From Terasakiella pusilla DSM 6293 (lineage in GTDB: Bacteria > Pseudomonadota > Alphaproteobacteria > Rhodospirillales > Terasakiellaceae): a DNA stretch of 64,000 nucleotides. Shown piece by piece: positions 45,350 to 53,997 of the stretch. A model generated the notes under the pieces. The model was not told where the DNA came from and did not search any database. It saw only the letters and a list, made by a program, of their open reading frames with translations. The DNA lies in the NCBI RefSeq assembly GCF_000688235.1, contig NZ_JHYO01000018.1:22148-86147 (forward strand), written 5' to 3'. A program made the position numbers and the translations under genes. Numbering within the stretch: the stretch's first letter is position 1; each line of letters opens with the position of its first letter.

Positions 45350-47267
45350 TTAACAACTGGATCTTGCGATAAAGCGACATGCTCATGATCGGCTTTCTCA
45401 AAAGATCCAGCCCTTTGGCCCGCATGGAGGCCAGCAACTCCGGCGAAGCATTACCCGACACGATCGCCGCCGGAATATCCCGACCAAACTCTTCGCGCAA
45501 AGACTGGACCACATCAGCCCCGTTTTCGCCATCGCGCAGGCGATAATCCGCAATAATTGCATCCGGTATGATCCGGCTTTGGCGCAGACTTGCTTGTGCA
45601 GCTTGCAAGGTCGGGACAATTATCGGGGTACAGCCCCAGCTTTCCAATAAATATTCCGTCGCCGTTTGCACATCCAGTACATCTTCCACAAACAGAATAT
45701 GGCACCCTTGCAGGCTTTTTAGCTCCCGCACCGTTTCAACAACCTTTGGGGCGATCTCCGCATCACGCAAAGGCTGCACAAAGGAGAAATAACTGCCGCG
45801 GCCTTTTTCAGACTGTACCTGCACCGTGGTATGTAACAGGTTGGCAAGCCGTTCGCAGATTGCAAGGCCCAACCCCATCCCTTTGCGGCGATCACGTTCG
45901 GGGTTATCGAGTTGCCTGAATTCCTGAAAGATAAACGGGATATCTTCTTCTGCGATACCGACCCCGGTATCCAGAACGCAAAATTCCACATTTTCCCCTC
46001 GTCGGCGACACCCGACCAGAATCCGCCCCTCCAACGTATAGCGCAACGCATTTGAAATCAGGTTGCGTAAAATCCGTTCAATCTGCAAAGGATCACTTTT
46101 GACAAATAGGGTGGTATCCACAAAGGTGATCCCCAATCCCTGATCTTTTGCATGCGGGACAAAATCCGTTTTCAGCTTGCTAAAAATTTTCTGGACGGAA
46201 ACAGGTCTGATGTTCAGCTGCACCGCATTGGCATCCAGCTTTGAAATATCCAGAATACCGGCAAATAGCTCGTTCATGGATTCTAGGGAGGTGGTGATAT
46301 GATCCAGCACCTTGTGACCTTGCTCCCCCTCCACATAATCGGACAGAACGCTCAGCAACAACCCCATGGCATGCAAGGGCTGGCGCAAATCATGGCTGGC
46401 TGAGGCCAGAAACTGGCTTTTGGCCTGATTTGCCAACTCGGCCTGTTCTTTCGCTTTTTCCAATTGTTGCTGATACACAGCTTCACGGGTCAAATCATGG
46501 AAGGTGGATAAAACCGCCGCTTCCCCATCATAAAAAATACAGGTAGCCGAAATGGTCAGGTACAGTTTCGTCCCCTCTCCACGGCAATATTCAAACATAT
46601 GATCTTGCAGCGGGTGATCATGATCCAGCCCTTTTGTCAGCAGGTCATTCAACGCAAGCTTCTGGAAAAAATTGATATCCGCAACAGCCCCCAGATCAAA
46701 CAAGTCCTCAGCCGCTTTGTTATAAAACAAGGGCTGCCCCGTTTCCTGATGGGTGACCACAATCGGCATAAGCGAGGCGTTGAAGATAAACTTTAAATTC
46801 TCTTCACTGGCTTTATAGGCTTCGCGGCGGCGGCGATCTTCGGTGACATCAATGCCACTACAAGACAAGCCAACAACTTCCCCCGTCCCCTCGGCACGCA
46901 AAGGCTCCACAACAAGATCAAAATATTCGGAAGTTTCATCACCGGAAACCGTGGGCATTTCCACCCGTTCCCCGACGCCGGTCTCCAAAACACGGCGCTT
47001 GATAACCCCCATGCGGTCCGCCAGGTCCTGCCCCAGAATATCCCAATCGGTCTTGCCGATCACCTCGTCCTGTACAAAACCCATGTGGCCGTTATAAAGC
47101 CACGTATATCGCAAATCCCGATCGTGATGACATAGGGCCATGGGGCTCAGTTTCAGCGCATCCAGAAAACGCTGTTCAGAAAGGTGTGATTTATTGAGTT
47201 CCGCCTTTAAACGTTGAACCTCATCCTCAAGGTCCTCGATTCTTTTTAAGTGGCTGTCATCACCCAT
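45339..47267 (-). CDS. Cytoplasmic hybrid sensor histidine kinase (PAS-PAS-HK-REC)
   Basis: A 642-aa soluble kinase with no membrane segment. An N-terminal coiled coil (about 5-35) is followed by two PAS domains (about 40-145 and 155-265). The HisKA domain has H292 in ASASHDLRQPLHAMG. The ATPase domain has N box NLISNALRYT and G boxes DTGVGIAEED and GMGLGLAICERL. A C-terminal receiver has D574 in IIADYRLRDGENG. The class is that with HDLRQPLHA-type H boxes. No response regulator is adjacent on this strand. The preceding 25-aa ORF lies 79 bp upstream on the same strand. Confidence 0.92.
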   Translation of the reverse strand: MGDDSHLKRIEDLEDEVQRLKAELNKSHLSEQRFLDALKLSPMALCHHDRDLRYTWLYNGHMGFVQDEVIGKTDWDILGQDLADRMGVIKRRVLETGVGERVEMPTVSGDETSEYFDLVVEPLRAEGTGEVVGLSCSGIDVTEDRRRREAYKASEENLKFIFNASLMPIVVTHQETGQPLFYNKAAEDLFDLGAVADINFFQKLALNDLLTKGLDHDHPLQDHMFEYCRGEGTKLYLTISATCIFYDGEAAVLSTFHDLTREAVYQQQLEKAKEQAELANQAKSQFLASASHDLRQPLHAMGLLLSVLSDYVEGEQGHKVLDHITTSLESMNELFAGILDISKLDANAVQLNIRPVSVQKIFSKLKTDFVPHAKDQGLGITFVDTTLFVKSDPLQIERILRNLISNALRYTLEGRILVGCRRRGENVEFCVLDTGVGIAEEDIPFIFQEFRQLDNPERDRRKGMGLGLAICERLANLLHTTVQVQSEKGRGSYFSFVQPLRDAEIAPKVVETVRELKSLQGCHILFVEDVLDVQTATEYLLESWGCTPIIVPTLQAAQASLRQSRIIPDAIIADYRLRDGENGADVVQSLREEFGRDIPAAIVSGNASPELLASMRAKGLDLLRKPIMSMSLYRKIQLLISP

Positions 47268-47346
47268 GGTCGCAAATATATCCGTACAAACATCATCTGC
47301 TTGTTATGTGGCATATTTTTCGGGTTCAAGCCAGTCCTTTTCCGCT

Positions 47347-47424
47347 TTAAACGGGGCGTGATAGCCATACGATTAGCAATGCCCCGACGGGAACAATGGC
47401 AAGTGCGAGTACGAGATCAAGCAT
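47347..47424 (-). CDS. Possible 25-aa hydrophobic micropeptide
   Basis: ATG at 47422-47424 is preceded by a good AAGGAAAAG ribosome binding sequence. The frame of 25 codons plus TAA encodes a single membrane-like segment (MLDLVLALAIVPVG followed by ALLIVWLSRPV). It is about the size of KdpF-like membrane peptides, but no family is assigned. It lies 79 bp upstream of the hybrid kinase on the same strand and may be co-transcribed or serve as a leader. The good ribosome binding site and one-segment hydrophobicity are the only support. Confidence 0.45.
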   Translation of the reverse strand: MLDLVLALAIVPVGALLIVWLSRPV

Positions 47425-47461
47425 TAATCTTTTCCTTTCTATCTGCGTCCATCTTTACCTT

Positions 47462-47479
47462 CTGTACATATATGTGCAG
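47462..47479. promoter_or_regulatory. 18-bp near-palindrome in the imuA / kinase intergenic region
   Basis: CTGTACATATATGTGCAG equals its reverse complement except for one base pair. It lies between the divergent micropeptide/kinase and imuA. It could be an operator for either side. The CTG-N12-CAG spacing differs from the E. coli LexA site (CTG-N10-CAG). Confidence 0.5.
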
Positions 47480-47536
47480 TGAGGACCGTCACACCTCGGC
47501 ATTTTCTTTAAGTCTGAAATGCGCCAAGATTACAGC

Positions 47537-47568
47537 TTGACTCTTCCCCCCTCTTGTAGAATTATAAT
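47537..47568 (+). promoter_or_regulatory. Candidate imuA promoter
   Basis: TTGACT (47537-47542) and a perfect TATAAT (47563-47568). The spacing of 20 bp is longer than the usual 17, so the -35 assignment is weak. The -10 is convincing because it lies under the LexA-like site. Transcription would start about 10 bp before the imuA ATG. Confidence 0.5.
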
Positions 47569-47573
47569 GGAAC
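47559..47573 (+). promoter_or_regulatory. LexA-like site GAAT-N7-GAAC in imuA promoter
   Basis: The alphaproteobacterial SOS box is GAAC-N7-GAAC. Here GAAT (47559-47562) and GAAC (47570-47573) are separated by 7 bp, one mismatch from consensus. The site covers a TATAAT -10 (47563-47568), so LexA binding would block transcription. It is 15 bp before the imuA start at 47588. Confidence 0.7.
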
Positions 47574-47587
47574 AAATGGTGAATATT

Positions 47588-48268
47588 ATGTCAAATCGTT
47601 TAGAGCACGCACGCAACCTTCTACAAAAAACAGTTCAAGGCTGGTCTCCTGCCCCTTCAGGAAGCGCCGTCCCCTTCTCTTTGGGGATTGCTGAAATTGA
47701 ACGCCACCTGTCGGCTAAAGCGGGTTTCAGCACTTCTCTGCATGAACTTTATGGGCAAACGGGCTGTGGCGGCAGGGATTTTTACGTTAGTTTTTTAACC
47801 CGGCTTTTTTTTAGCACGGACAATAGGATTATATTCTGGATCAGTTCTTCCCATACGGCTGATAGCGGGCGACTTTATACCCTCAGCTTGCCAGCGTGGG
47901 TGCAAGACAGGCTCCATATCATCACCCCCAAACGCGACCGAGATGCGCTTTGGTGCTTTGAAGAATGCCTCGCCTCCGGTCAAGCTTGCGCAGTCATTGC
48001 AGAGGTCCCGCACCTTGATCTGCTCTCCTCAAGGCGGCTGCAACTGGCGTGTGAGAAAGGTCACAGCCTTGGCCTTGCGCTTTGTCAAAATTCCCTTGGG
48101 CTACAACAAAAAACCGCCGCCCGCACCCGCTGGCGTATCGCAGGTGCCCCAAATCACCATTGGAAACTCGAACTTTTAGGCGGTCACGGGGTGCGCCCCG
48201 GATGCTGGAATGTAAAATACCATGACACAGCGCTTTCTTTATCTCTGGCTCCCGCATCTCGTCACTGA
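47588..48268 (+). CDS. imuA: ImuA, SOS mutagenesis protein
   Basis: A 226-aa RecA-like-fold protein. From the start at 47588 (GGTGA 5 nt upstream) it shows the ImuA pattern: LHELYGQTG early, IIFWISSS, LYTLSLPAWVQDRLHIITPKRDRDALWCFEECL and SSRRLQLACEKG with TRW near the end. It works with ImuB and DnaE2 in damage-induced translesion synthesis. It overlaps imuB by 47 bp. Earlier in-frame ATGs at 47567 and 47576 lie inside the promoter and are rejected. Confidence 0.9.
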   Translation: MSNRLEHARNLLQKTVQGWSPAPSGSAVPFSLGIAEIERHLSAKAGFSTSLHELYGQTGCGGRDFYVSFLTRLFFSTDNRIIFWISSSHTADSGRLYTLSLPAWVQDRLHIITPKRDRDALWCFEECLASGQACAVIAEVPHLDLLSSRRLQLACEKGHSLGLALCQNSLGLQQKTAARTRWRIAGAPNHHWKLELLGGHGVRPGCWNVKYHDTALSLSLAPASRH

Positions 48269-49772
48269 TCGCTATGCCCAACATGAAGCCGCCCTTGAAG
48301 GGCAAACCGAGGTACCTTTTGCCACCGTCACCAGTGACCATCGCGGTGTGTTACTGGCGGGGCTGAACGCGGCTGCCTTAAAAGAAAAGCTTCAGCCGAA
48401 AATGCGCCTGACCGATGCACGCGCCATTTGTCCTGCGCTGCAAACCCAACCCATTGCCCCCGATCAGGACCATGCCTTTTTACAAGATATGGCAAAAACC
48501 GCCGACCTGTTCACACCATGGGTCGCCATGGACGGCCCCCATTCAGAAAGCGGCGAAGGCGGCTTGTGGCTGGAGATTACCGGGGCCGCCCACCTGTTTG
48601 GCGGCGAAGAAAACATGATGAAGCGGGTAGCCGAGGTTTACGCGCCCTGCAACTGCACAGTGCGCTTAGGCATGGCAGACAGCGCCCTTGCCGCCTGGGC
48701 CGCCGCGCGTTTTCACAAAGGGACCGGGCGGCTCAATGCCTATCAAACTTATCAGGAAACCCAATCCTTCCCGCTACAAGCCCTTGATCTCCCCCTTGAA
48801 CTGATCCAGCGGCTCAACCGATTAGGATTGCGCACCCTTGCCGATATACGCGATATCCCACGGGCGAATATGACCGTGCGCTTTGGCTATGACCTCATCA
48901 AACGCCTCGATCAACTAACCGGAACCCTGCCCTTTCAACTCACCTATCAGCACGCCCCACGGCTTTATGAGGAAATCGCCTTTTTTGCAGAACCGCTGGG
49001 CAGTCAGGAAAATGTGACCCAAACCGTCGAACGTTTGCTCGCCCGTCTCTGCCTGCGCCTGAAAAAAGAAAATATCGGCCTGCGTCGTCTCGGCGCGCAG
49101 TTTACACGGGTGGATGGTCGCCTGTCTTTCTTCCAGATCGCCACCAGCGCCGCGACTTATGAGACCGCGCACCTCATGCGGTTGCTGCAAGATTATCTGC
49201 CCGGCGTTGATCCCGGCTTTGGTATTGAACGGGTGCATCTGCGCGCTCTGCAAACCCAATGGCAGGACAACCGACAAACGGATTTAAATGACGCCACAAA
49301 CCAAGGCCCGGACAAAACCGCACAACATGCGCTGATAGACCGTTTGCGCCACCGTCTTGGGGCAGACTGTGTCAGCTATCCGGCCCACCATCACAGCCAC
49401 CTCCCTGAACGTGCGCTCCACAAAAGCCCCAGCCCCACGGCACGCTCGGAGAAACCTGACTATAACCTGCCGAAACGCCCCATTCGCCTGCTCTCCCTAC
49501 CGGAACCGCTGAGCATCCTTGCAATCGACGCAGCCAATATGCCTATGCACGCGAAATGGCGGCGCATGTCCCTGTCCTTTCGCCAACTGACAGGGCCGGA
49601 ACGGATCACGCGGGAATGGTGGCGCAAACTGTCCCATGACCTGTGGGATGCGCAACTGGGCATGCGCGATTATTTCAGGGCAGAAGATCAGGAGGGCCGT
49701 CACCTCTGGCTTTGCCGCGTCACCTCCCAAGCGCGCGAGACCCGCTGGTTTGTTCATGGCTGGTTTGGATAG
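48222..49772 (+). CDS. imuB: ImuB, inactive Y-family polymerase-like protein
   Basis: A 516-aa Y-family polymerase homologue. The N-terminus (RFLYLWLPHLVTDRY) aligns with DinB-type palm domains, but the catalytic DxD is missing, as in other ImuB proteins. It is thought to serve as a hub that binds the beta clamp and DnaE2 rather than as a polymerase. The C-terminal half is poorly conserved, with a family-typical region (ISILAIDAANMPMHAKW). It overlaps imuA by 47 bp, and dnaE2 begins 5 bp after its stop. Confidence 0.93.
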   Translation: MTQRFLYLWLPHLVTDRYAQHEAALEGQTEVPFATVTSDHRGVLLAGLNAAALKEKLQPKMRLTDARAICPALQTQPIAPDQDHAFLQDMAKTADLFTPWVAMDGPHSESGEGGLWLEITGAAHLFGGEENMMKRVAEVYAPCNCTVRLGMADSALAAWAAARFHKGTGRLNAYQTYQETQSFPLQALDLPLELIQRLNRLGLRTLADIRDIPRANMTVRFGYDLIKRLDQLTGTLPFQLTYQHAPRLYEEIAFFAEPLGSQENVTQTVERLLARLCLRLKKENIGLRRLGAQFTRVDGRLSFFQIATSAATYETAHLMRLLQDYLPGVDPGFGIERVHLRALQTQWQDNRQTDLNDATNQGPDKTAQHALIDRLRHRLGADCVSYPAHHHSHLPERALHKSPSPTARSEKPDYNLPKRPIRLLSLPEPLSILAIDAANMPMHAKWRRMSLSFRQLTGPERITREWWRKLSHDLWDAQLGMRDYFRAEDQEGRHLWLCRVTSQARETRWFVHGWFG

Positions 49773-49777
49773 TCGCC

Positions 49778-52700
49778 ATGACAGACTATGTGGAACTTCA
49801 ATGCGTCAGTAACTTTAGCTTTCTACACGGTGCCTCCCACCCGGACGAGCTGGTCTGGGCGGCGCACGCCAAAGGCCTAAACGCCCTTGCTTTATGTGAC
49901 CGCAACAGCTTTGCCGGCACCGTGCGCGCCCATGTGGCGGCAAAAGAACACGGCGTGCGCTTTATTCCCGGCCTGCATCTTGACCTTAAAGATGCGCCAT
50001 CGCTTTTGTGCTACCCAACAGATCGCGCAGCCTATGGGCGGCTCTGTCACCTTTTAACCATCGGCAAGCGACGTGCTGCCAAAGGCGACTGCGAACTTTA
50101 TCTGGATGACCTTGCGGAATTTGCCGAAGGAACGTTGTTTATCGCCCTGCAACCCACGTGCCCTAGCCCAACTTACAAAAACGACTTACAGCGCCTACAG
50201 GATCGTTTTAACGGCAAACTATGGCTATCCATCACCCGTCACTTCGATGGGTTTGACCAAGACCGCCTGACTTTCACAGAAGAGATTGAGCGCGACATGG
50301 GCCTGCCCATCGTTGTCACCAATGACGTCCATATGCATACCCGCAACCGCAAAGCCTTGCAGGATGTGCTGGTCTGCATCCGCGAACATTGCCGACTGGA
50401 AAGCGCGGGCTATCGCCTGTTCCCCAACGCGGAACGCACCTTAAAAGGCCCAACAGAAATGGCGGCCCTTTTTCCCGATCATCCTCATTGGTTGGCGGCC
50501 ACTGTCGAGATTGCCAACGCCTGTCACTTCACCTTCGATCAATTGCGCTATGAATATCCCGATGAAGGCAGTACGGACGATGAAACCGCCCAAGAACGCC
50601 TCACCCGCCTGACATGGGAAGGTGCACACAAACGTTACCCTAACGGCCTGCCCGATAAAATTACAAACAACCTGAACCACGAACTCGAGCTCATCGGGCG
50701 CTTAAACTTCGCGCCATATTTCCTGACCGTGCATGACATTGTGTCTTTTGCGCGCTCGCAAAATATTCTGTGTCAGGGCCGGGGGTCGGCGGCAAACTCA
50801 TCAGTTTGCTATTGTCTATTCATCACCGAGGTTGCGCCGGATCGGATTGATTTATTGTTTGAACGTTTCGTCAGCGCCGCGCGCGATGAACCACCCGACA
50901 TCGACGTGGACTTTGAACATGAACGCCGCGAAGAAGTCATCCAGTATATCTATCAACGCTATGGACGTGAGCGTGCGGGACTGACCGCCACCGTCATCAC
51001 CTATCGATCACGCAGTGCTATTCGCGAAGTGGGAAAAGTCTTTGGCCTGAACGATGATATTCTGACCCGCCTGAGCAAAACCATCTGGGGCTGGGGCACG
51101 TCGGGCATTGATGATGATCAGGTCCGTGAGGCCGGATTAAACCCGGAAGATAAACGCATTCGCGCGGTCATGGAGCTGAGTGCCGAGCTGATCGGCTTTC
51201 CCCGTCACCTGTCCCAGCATGTTGGGGGTTTTGTCATCACCAAAGGCCCGCTGTACGAACTGTCGCCCATCGCCAATGCCGCGATGGAAGGCCGCACAAC
51301 CATTGAATGGAACAAAGAGGATATCGAGGCCTTGGGCATTCTAAAAGTGGATGTGCTGGCCCTTGGCATGCTGTCATGCATCCGTAAATCCTTTGACCTG
51401 TTGCGCGACCATAAAAACATCGACCTAGATCTGGATAGCCTGCCTAAAGAAGACCCCGCGGTCTATCAGATGTTACAAAAGGCCGATGCCATCGGGGTCT
51501 TTCAGGTGGAATCGCGCGCCCAGCTATCCATGCTGCCGCGCCTGAAGCCTGCTAAGTTTTATGATCTGGTCGTCGAAGTCGCCATCGTGCGCCCCGGCCC
51601 CATTCAGGGCGATATGGTGCATCCCTATCTGCGCCGCCGCATGGGTAAAGAAAAGGTCAACTATCCCTCCCCAGAACTGGAAAAAGTCCTAGAACGCACC
51701 TACGGTGTGCCGCTGTTTCAGGAACAGGCCATGCAGGTCGCCATTGTCGGGGCAGGTTTTACCCCCGAAGATGCCGATCGCCTGCGCCGGGATATGGCGT
51801 CTTTTCGCCGGATCGGACAGGTGCAACAACATCGCGAAAAGTTTATCAACGGCATGCTTAAAAATGGTTATGAGCTGGACTTTGCCGAACGCTGCTTTCA
51901 ACAAATTGAAGGGTTTGCCGATTATGGCTTCCCAGAAAGTCACGCCGCGAGCTTTGCCAATCTGGTCTATGTCTCGGCTTGGCTAAAATGTCATCACCCG
52001 GATATTTTCGCCTGCGCTTTGCTGAACAGTCAGCCCATGGGGTTTTATGCCCCGGCCCAATTGATCCGCGATGCCCGTGCCCACCACGTCAAAGTCCTGC
52101 CCGTCGATATCAACTACAGCCATTGGGACAATAGAATCGAAAAGCAGGCCTTACGTCTGGGCTTTCGACAGGTCAAGGGCGTGAGCGAACTGGACGCCCT
52201 GACCCTGATCAACGCAAGGCCGGATTTTGGCTTTTCCGACCTCACCTTACTGGCCCGCCAAACCCGCCTTGCCCCCAGCACGCTGGAAAAACTTGCCGAC
52301 GCCGATGCCTTTGCCTCACTTGGGCTGTCGCGGCGCGATGCACTTTGGGCGATCCGGCGGTTGGGACAGGGGCGCAAACAAGCCGCATCCCTGCCCCTGT
52401 TTGACGCCATTGATCGCACGCATAATATCGGCACACCCGCCGAATATGGTACGGAAGCCACCGTCGTCCTGCCCGAAATGTCCATCGGGGAAGAAGTCAT
52501 TGAGGATTACGCCAGCCTACGCCTGTCTTTAAAGGCACACCCCTTATTGCTGCTGCGTGACCGACTGAGCCAAGCGGGCGGGCGCGCCAGCAAGGACTTG
52601 GTCAATGTCGCGAATAATAAAAAAGCCACCGTTGCCGGACTGATCATTGCGCGCCAACGCCCCGGCACCGCCAGCGGCGTGGTCTTTTTAACCCTGGAAG

Positions 52701-53026
52701 ATGAAACCGATGTCGCCAATATCATCGTCTGGCCCAAAGTCTTTGAAGAATACCGCCGCACACTCATGAGCGCGACGCTGGTTGCGGTCAAAGGCAAGGT
52801 GCAAAGTGAAGAGGGCGTCATCCACGTCATTGCAGAAGAACTGCTAGATCTGTCCGGGCTGTTGCAGGAACTCAGTCGGGATACATTTATCCAAAGCCGT
52901 ACGCGCCAGCACCCGCGCAATATTTCGTGGTCAGTGACCCCACAAAACAAGTCCATTCACGAACTGGCTGAAGAGAATCAGGATAAAGCTGTCCCCTTCA
53001 AGGTCGATAGTCGTGATTTCCATTGA
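49778..53026 (+). CDS. dnaE2: Error-prone DNA polymerase DnaE2 (ImuC)
   Basis: A 1082-aa C-family polymerase specialised in translesion synthesis. The N-terminal PHP domain begins CVSNFSFLHGASHPDEL, and the polymerase active-site acidic residues are in PDIDVDFEHERREEV from about residue 373. A conserved VRPGPIQGDMVHPYLRR motif follows. A C-terminal OB domain (about 930-1040) is present (KATVAGLIIARQRPG). The start at 49778 is taken because it follows the imuB stop by 5 bp and matches the family N-terminus. It is expected to be co-induced with imuAB by the LexA-like site. Confidence 0.94.
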   Translation: MTDYVELQCVSNFSFLHGASHPDELVWAAHAKGLNALALCDRNSFAGTVRAHVAAKEHGVRFIPGLHLDLKDAPSLLCYPTDRAAYGRLCHLLTIGKRRAAKGDCELYLDDLAEFAEGTLFIALQPTCPSPTYKNDLQRLQDRFNGKLWLSITRHFDGFDQDRLTFTEEIERDMGLPIVVTNDVHMHTRNRKALQDVLVCIREHCRLESAGYRLFPNAERTLKGPTEMAALFPDHPHWLAATVEIANACHFTFDQLRYEYPDEGSTDDETAQERLTRLTWEGAHKRYPNGLPDKITNNLNHELELIGRLNFAPYFLTVHDIVSFARSQNILCQGRGSAANSSVCYCLFITEVAPDRIDLLFERFVSAARDEPPDIDVDFEHERREEVIQYIYQRYGRERAGLTATVITYRSRSAIREVGKVFGLNDDILTRLSKTIWGWGTSGIDDDQVREAGLNPEDKRIRAVMELSAELIGFPRHLSQHVGGFVITKGPLYELSPIANAAMEGRTTIEWNKEDIEALGILKVDVLALGMLSCIRKSFDLLRDHKNIDLDLDSLPKEDPAVYQMLQKADAIGVFQVESRAQLSMLPRLKPAKFYDLVVEVAIVRPGPIQGDMVHPYLRRRMGKEKVNYPSPELEKVLERTYGVPLFQEQAMQVAIVGAGFTPEDADRLRRDMASFRRIGQVQQHREKFINGMLKNGYELDFAERCFQQIEGFADYGFPESHAASFANLVYVSAWLKCHHPDIFACALLNSQPMGFYAPAQLIRDARAHHVKVLPVDINYSHWDNRIEKQALRLGFRQVKGVSELDALTLINARPDFGFSDLTLLARQTRLAPSTLEKLADADAFASLGLSRRDALWAIRRLGQGRKQAASLPLFDAIDRTHNIGTPAEYGTEATVVLPEMSIGEEVIEDYASLRLSLKAHPLLLLRDRLSQAGGRASKDLVNVANNKKATVAGLIIARQRPGTASGVVFLTLEDETDVANIIVWPKVFEEYRRTLMSATLVAVKGKVQSEEGVIHVIAEELLDLSGLLQELSRDTFIQSRTRQHPRNISWSVTPQNKSIHELAEENQDKAVPFKVDSRDFH

Positions 53027-53098
53027 TTACATCATGGAAAAAGCCAATCGAAATGGAGTAAGCTACTCTCGGTTTAAATCTATAACGAAAGAAAACAG

Positions 53099-53446
53099 AT
53101 GCCACCGAAGAAGAATCCCCTCAAGCTCAACAAACTGCAATTGCGCACGCTTGCCCTGACCCAAGTCCTCGCGAATGAGCCATCTTTGGCCCAAAAGGAC
53201 GACGCAACCGGCAATGTAACCATCGCTGAGCTGCCCCACATCCATGGCAACCACGTACATATCGGTGGCTTCACCGTGTCGTCCCGCGATGCCAGCGGTT
53301 TTTCAAATCCGGCAGTCTGGGTGGCCCTGCGACGCAAAGGTCTGGTCGCAGACGATGATGGCGGCTATGGCGTTACCCTGACCGCAGACGGGGTGGCCTA
53401 CGATACGGGCCTGAACGAAAAGTTCATTGAACAGTCCGATCACTAA
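53099..53446 (+). CDS. Conserved-looking small protein, unknown function
   Basis: A 115-aa soluble protein without signal peptide. It begins with a basic MPPKKNPLKLNKLQLRTLAL segment, followed by a His-rich stretch (PHIHGNHVHIGGFTVSSRD, about 46-64) and a compact C-terminal part resembling a small winged helix (NPAVWVALRRKGLV). I have seen similar short proteins in alphaproteobacteria but cannot name a family. It stands between dnaE2 and the tRNA-Lys terminator. The His/Val/His pattern could bind a metal, which is inference only. Confidence 0.8.
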   Translation: MPPKKNPLKLNKLQLRTLALTQVLANEPSLAQKDDATGNVTIAELPHIHGNHVHIGGFTVSSRDASGFSNPAVWVALRRKGLVADDDGGYGVTLTADGVAYDTGLNEKFIEQSDH

Positions 53447-53463
53447 GCCTGAAAACGAAAAAA

Positions 53464-53490
53464 CCCTGCAAGAACCTTGCAGGGTTTTTT
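53464..53490. terminator. Terminator between small gene and first tRNA-Lys
   Basis: CCCTGCAAG pairs with CTTGCAGGG around AAC and is flanked by A- and T-runs, so it works for the 53099 gene on plus and tRNA-Lys on minus. Confidence 0.9.
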
Positions 53491-53494
53491 GTAA

Positions 53495-53570
53495 TGGTAG
53501 GCACTAGAGGATTCGAACCTCTGACCGTTCGATTAAAAGTCGAATGCTCTACCAACTGAGCTAAGTGCCC
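53495..53570 (-). tRNA. tRNA-Lys (anticodon TTT), copy 1
   Basis: A 76-nt gene with encoded CCA. On the minus strand it shows GGGCACT/AGTGCCT acceptor arms (one G-U), GCTC-AGTTGGTAG-AGC D arm, TTCGA-CTTTTAA-TCGAA anticodon arm and an AGAGG-TTCGAAT-CCTCT T arm. Identical to copy 2. Confidence 0.97.
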
Positions 53571-53617
53571 TCATCTGAGGTGGTCCAGACAATGTCCGTT
53601 CCGTTTTGGTGAGGCGG

Positions 53618-53646
53618 AACATAGTGGGATGAAACCCGTCCGTCAA
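53618..53646 (-). promoter_or_regulatory. Promoter of tRNA-Lys copy 1
   Basis: TTGACG (53641-53646) is 17 bp from TATGTT (53618-53623) on the minus strand. The discriminator after the -10 is GC-rich (CCGCC), as in stringently controlled stable-RNA promoters. Confidence 0.8.
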
Positions 53647-53690
53647 CAAGAATAATTCATCAAAATGACGAAAATTTAAAAAATAAAAAA

Positions 53691-53716
53691 CCCTGCAAGA
53701 AACTTGCAGGGTTTTT
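53691..53716. terminator. Terminator of tRNA-Lys copy 2
   Basis: CCCTGCAAG and CTTGCAGGG around AAA, with an A-run on the left (T-run on the minus strand). It terminates copy 2 before the promoter of copy 1. Confidence 0.85.
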
Positions 53717-53720
53717 AAAA

Positions 53721-53796
53721 TGGTAGGCACTAGAGGATTCGAACCTCTGACCGTTCGATTAAAAGTCGAATGCTCTACCAACTGAGCTAAGTGCCC
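53721..53796 (-). tRNA. tRNA-Lys (anticodon TTT), copy 2
   Basis: A 76-nt gene identical to the copy at 53495, with the same anticodon loop and encoded CCA. Confidence 0.97.
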
Positions 53797-53842
53797 TCAT
53801 CCGAGGTGGTCCAGACTGTGTCCGTCCCGTTTGGTGAGGCGG

Positions 53843-53871
53843 AACATAGTGGGGTGAAGCCCTCCGGTCAA
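53843..53871 (-). promoter_or_regulatory. Promoter of tRNA-Lys copy 2
   Basis: TTGACC (53866-53871) and TATGTT (53843-53848), spacing 17 bp, with the same GC-rich discriminator as copy 1. Confidence 0.8.
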
Positions 53872-53997
53872 CAGGAAAATTCAAAAAAATATCATTTTTC
53901 TTAAACCCTTTTAAAACAACCTCTTATCGCCCCATATTTTCCCTTAAAACGATAATCAGCGCACAATAGACCCCTACTGCACGCTGAAAAAAAGAAA

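Larger units (their letters stand above)
53464..53875. repeat. 226-bp tandem duplication carrying tRNA-Lys
   Basis: Terminator, tRNA and promoter of copy 1 are repeated with a 226-bp period in copy 2. The tRNA genes are identical, and the flanking terminators and promoters differ at scattered positions. The repeat is detectable from about 53464 to about 53875. Confidence 0.85.

Noticed and set aside
47462..47479. E. coli-type LexA box
   Set aside because: The E. coli site is CTG-N10-CAG; here the spacing is N12, and alphaproteobacterial LexA recognises a different motif, so it is listed only as an unassigned palindrome.
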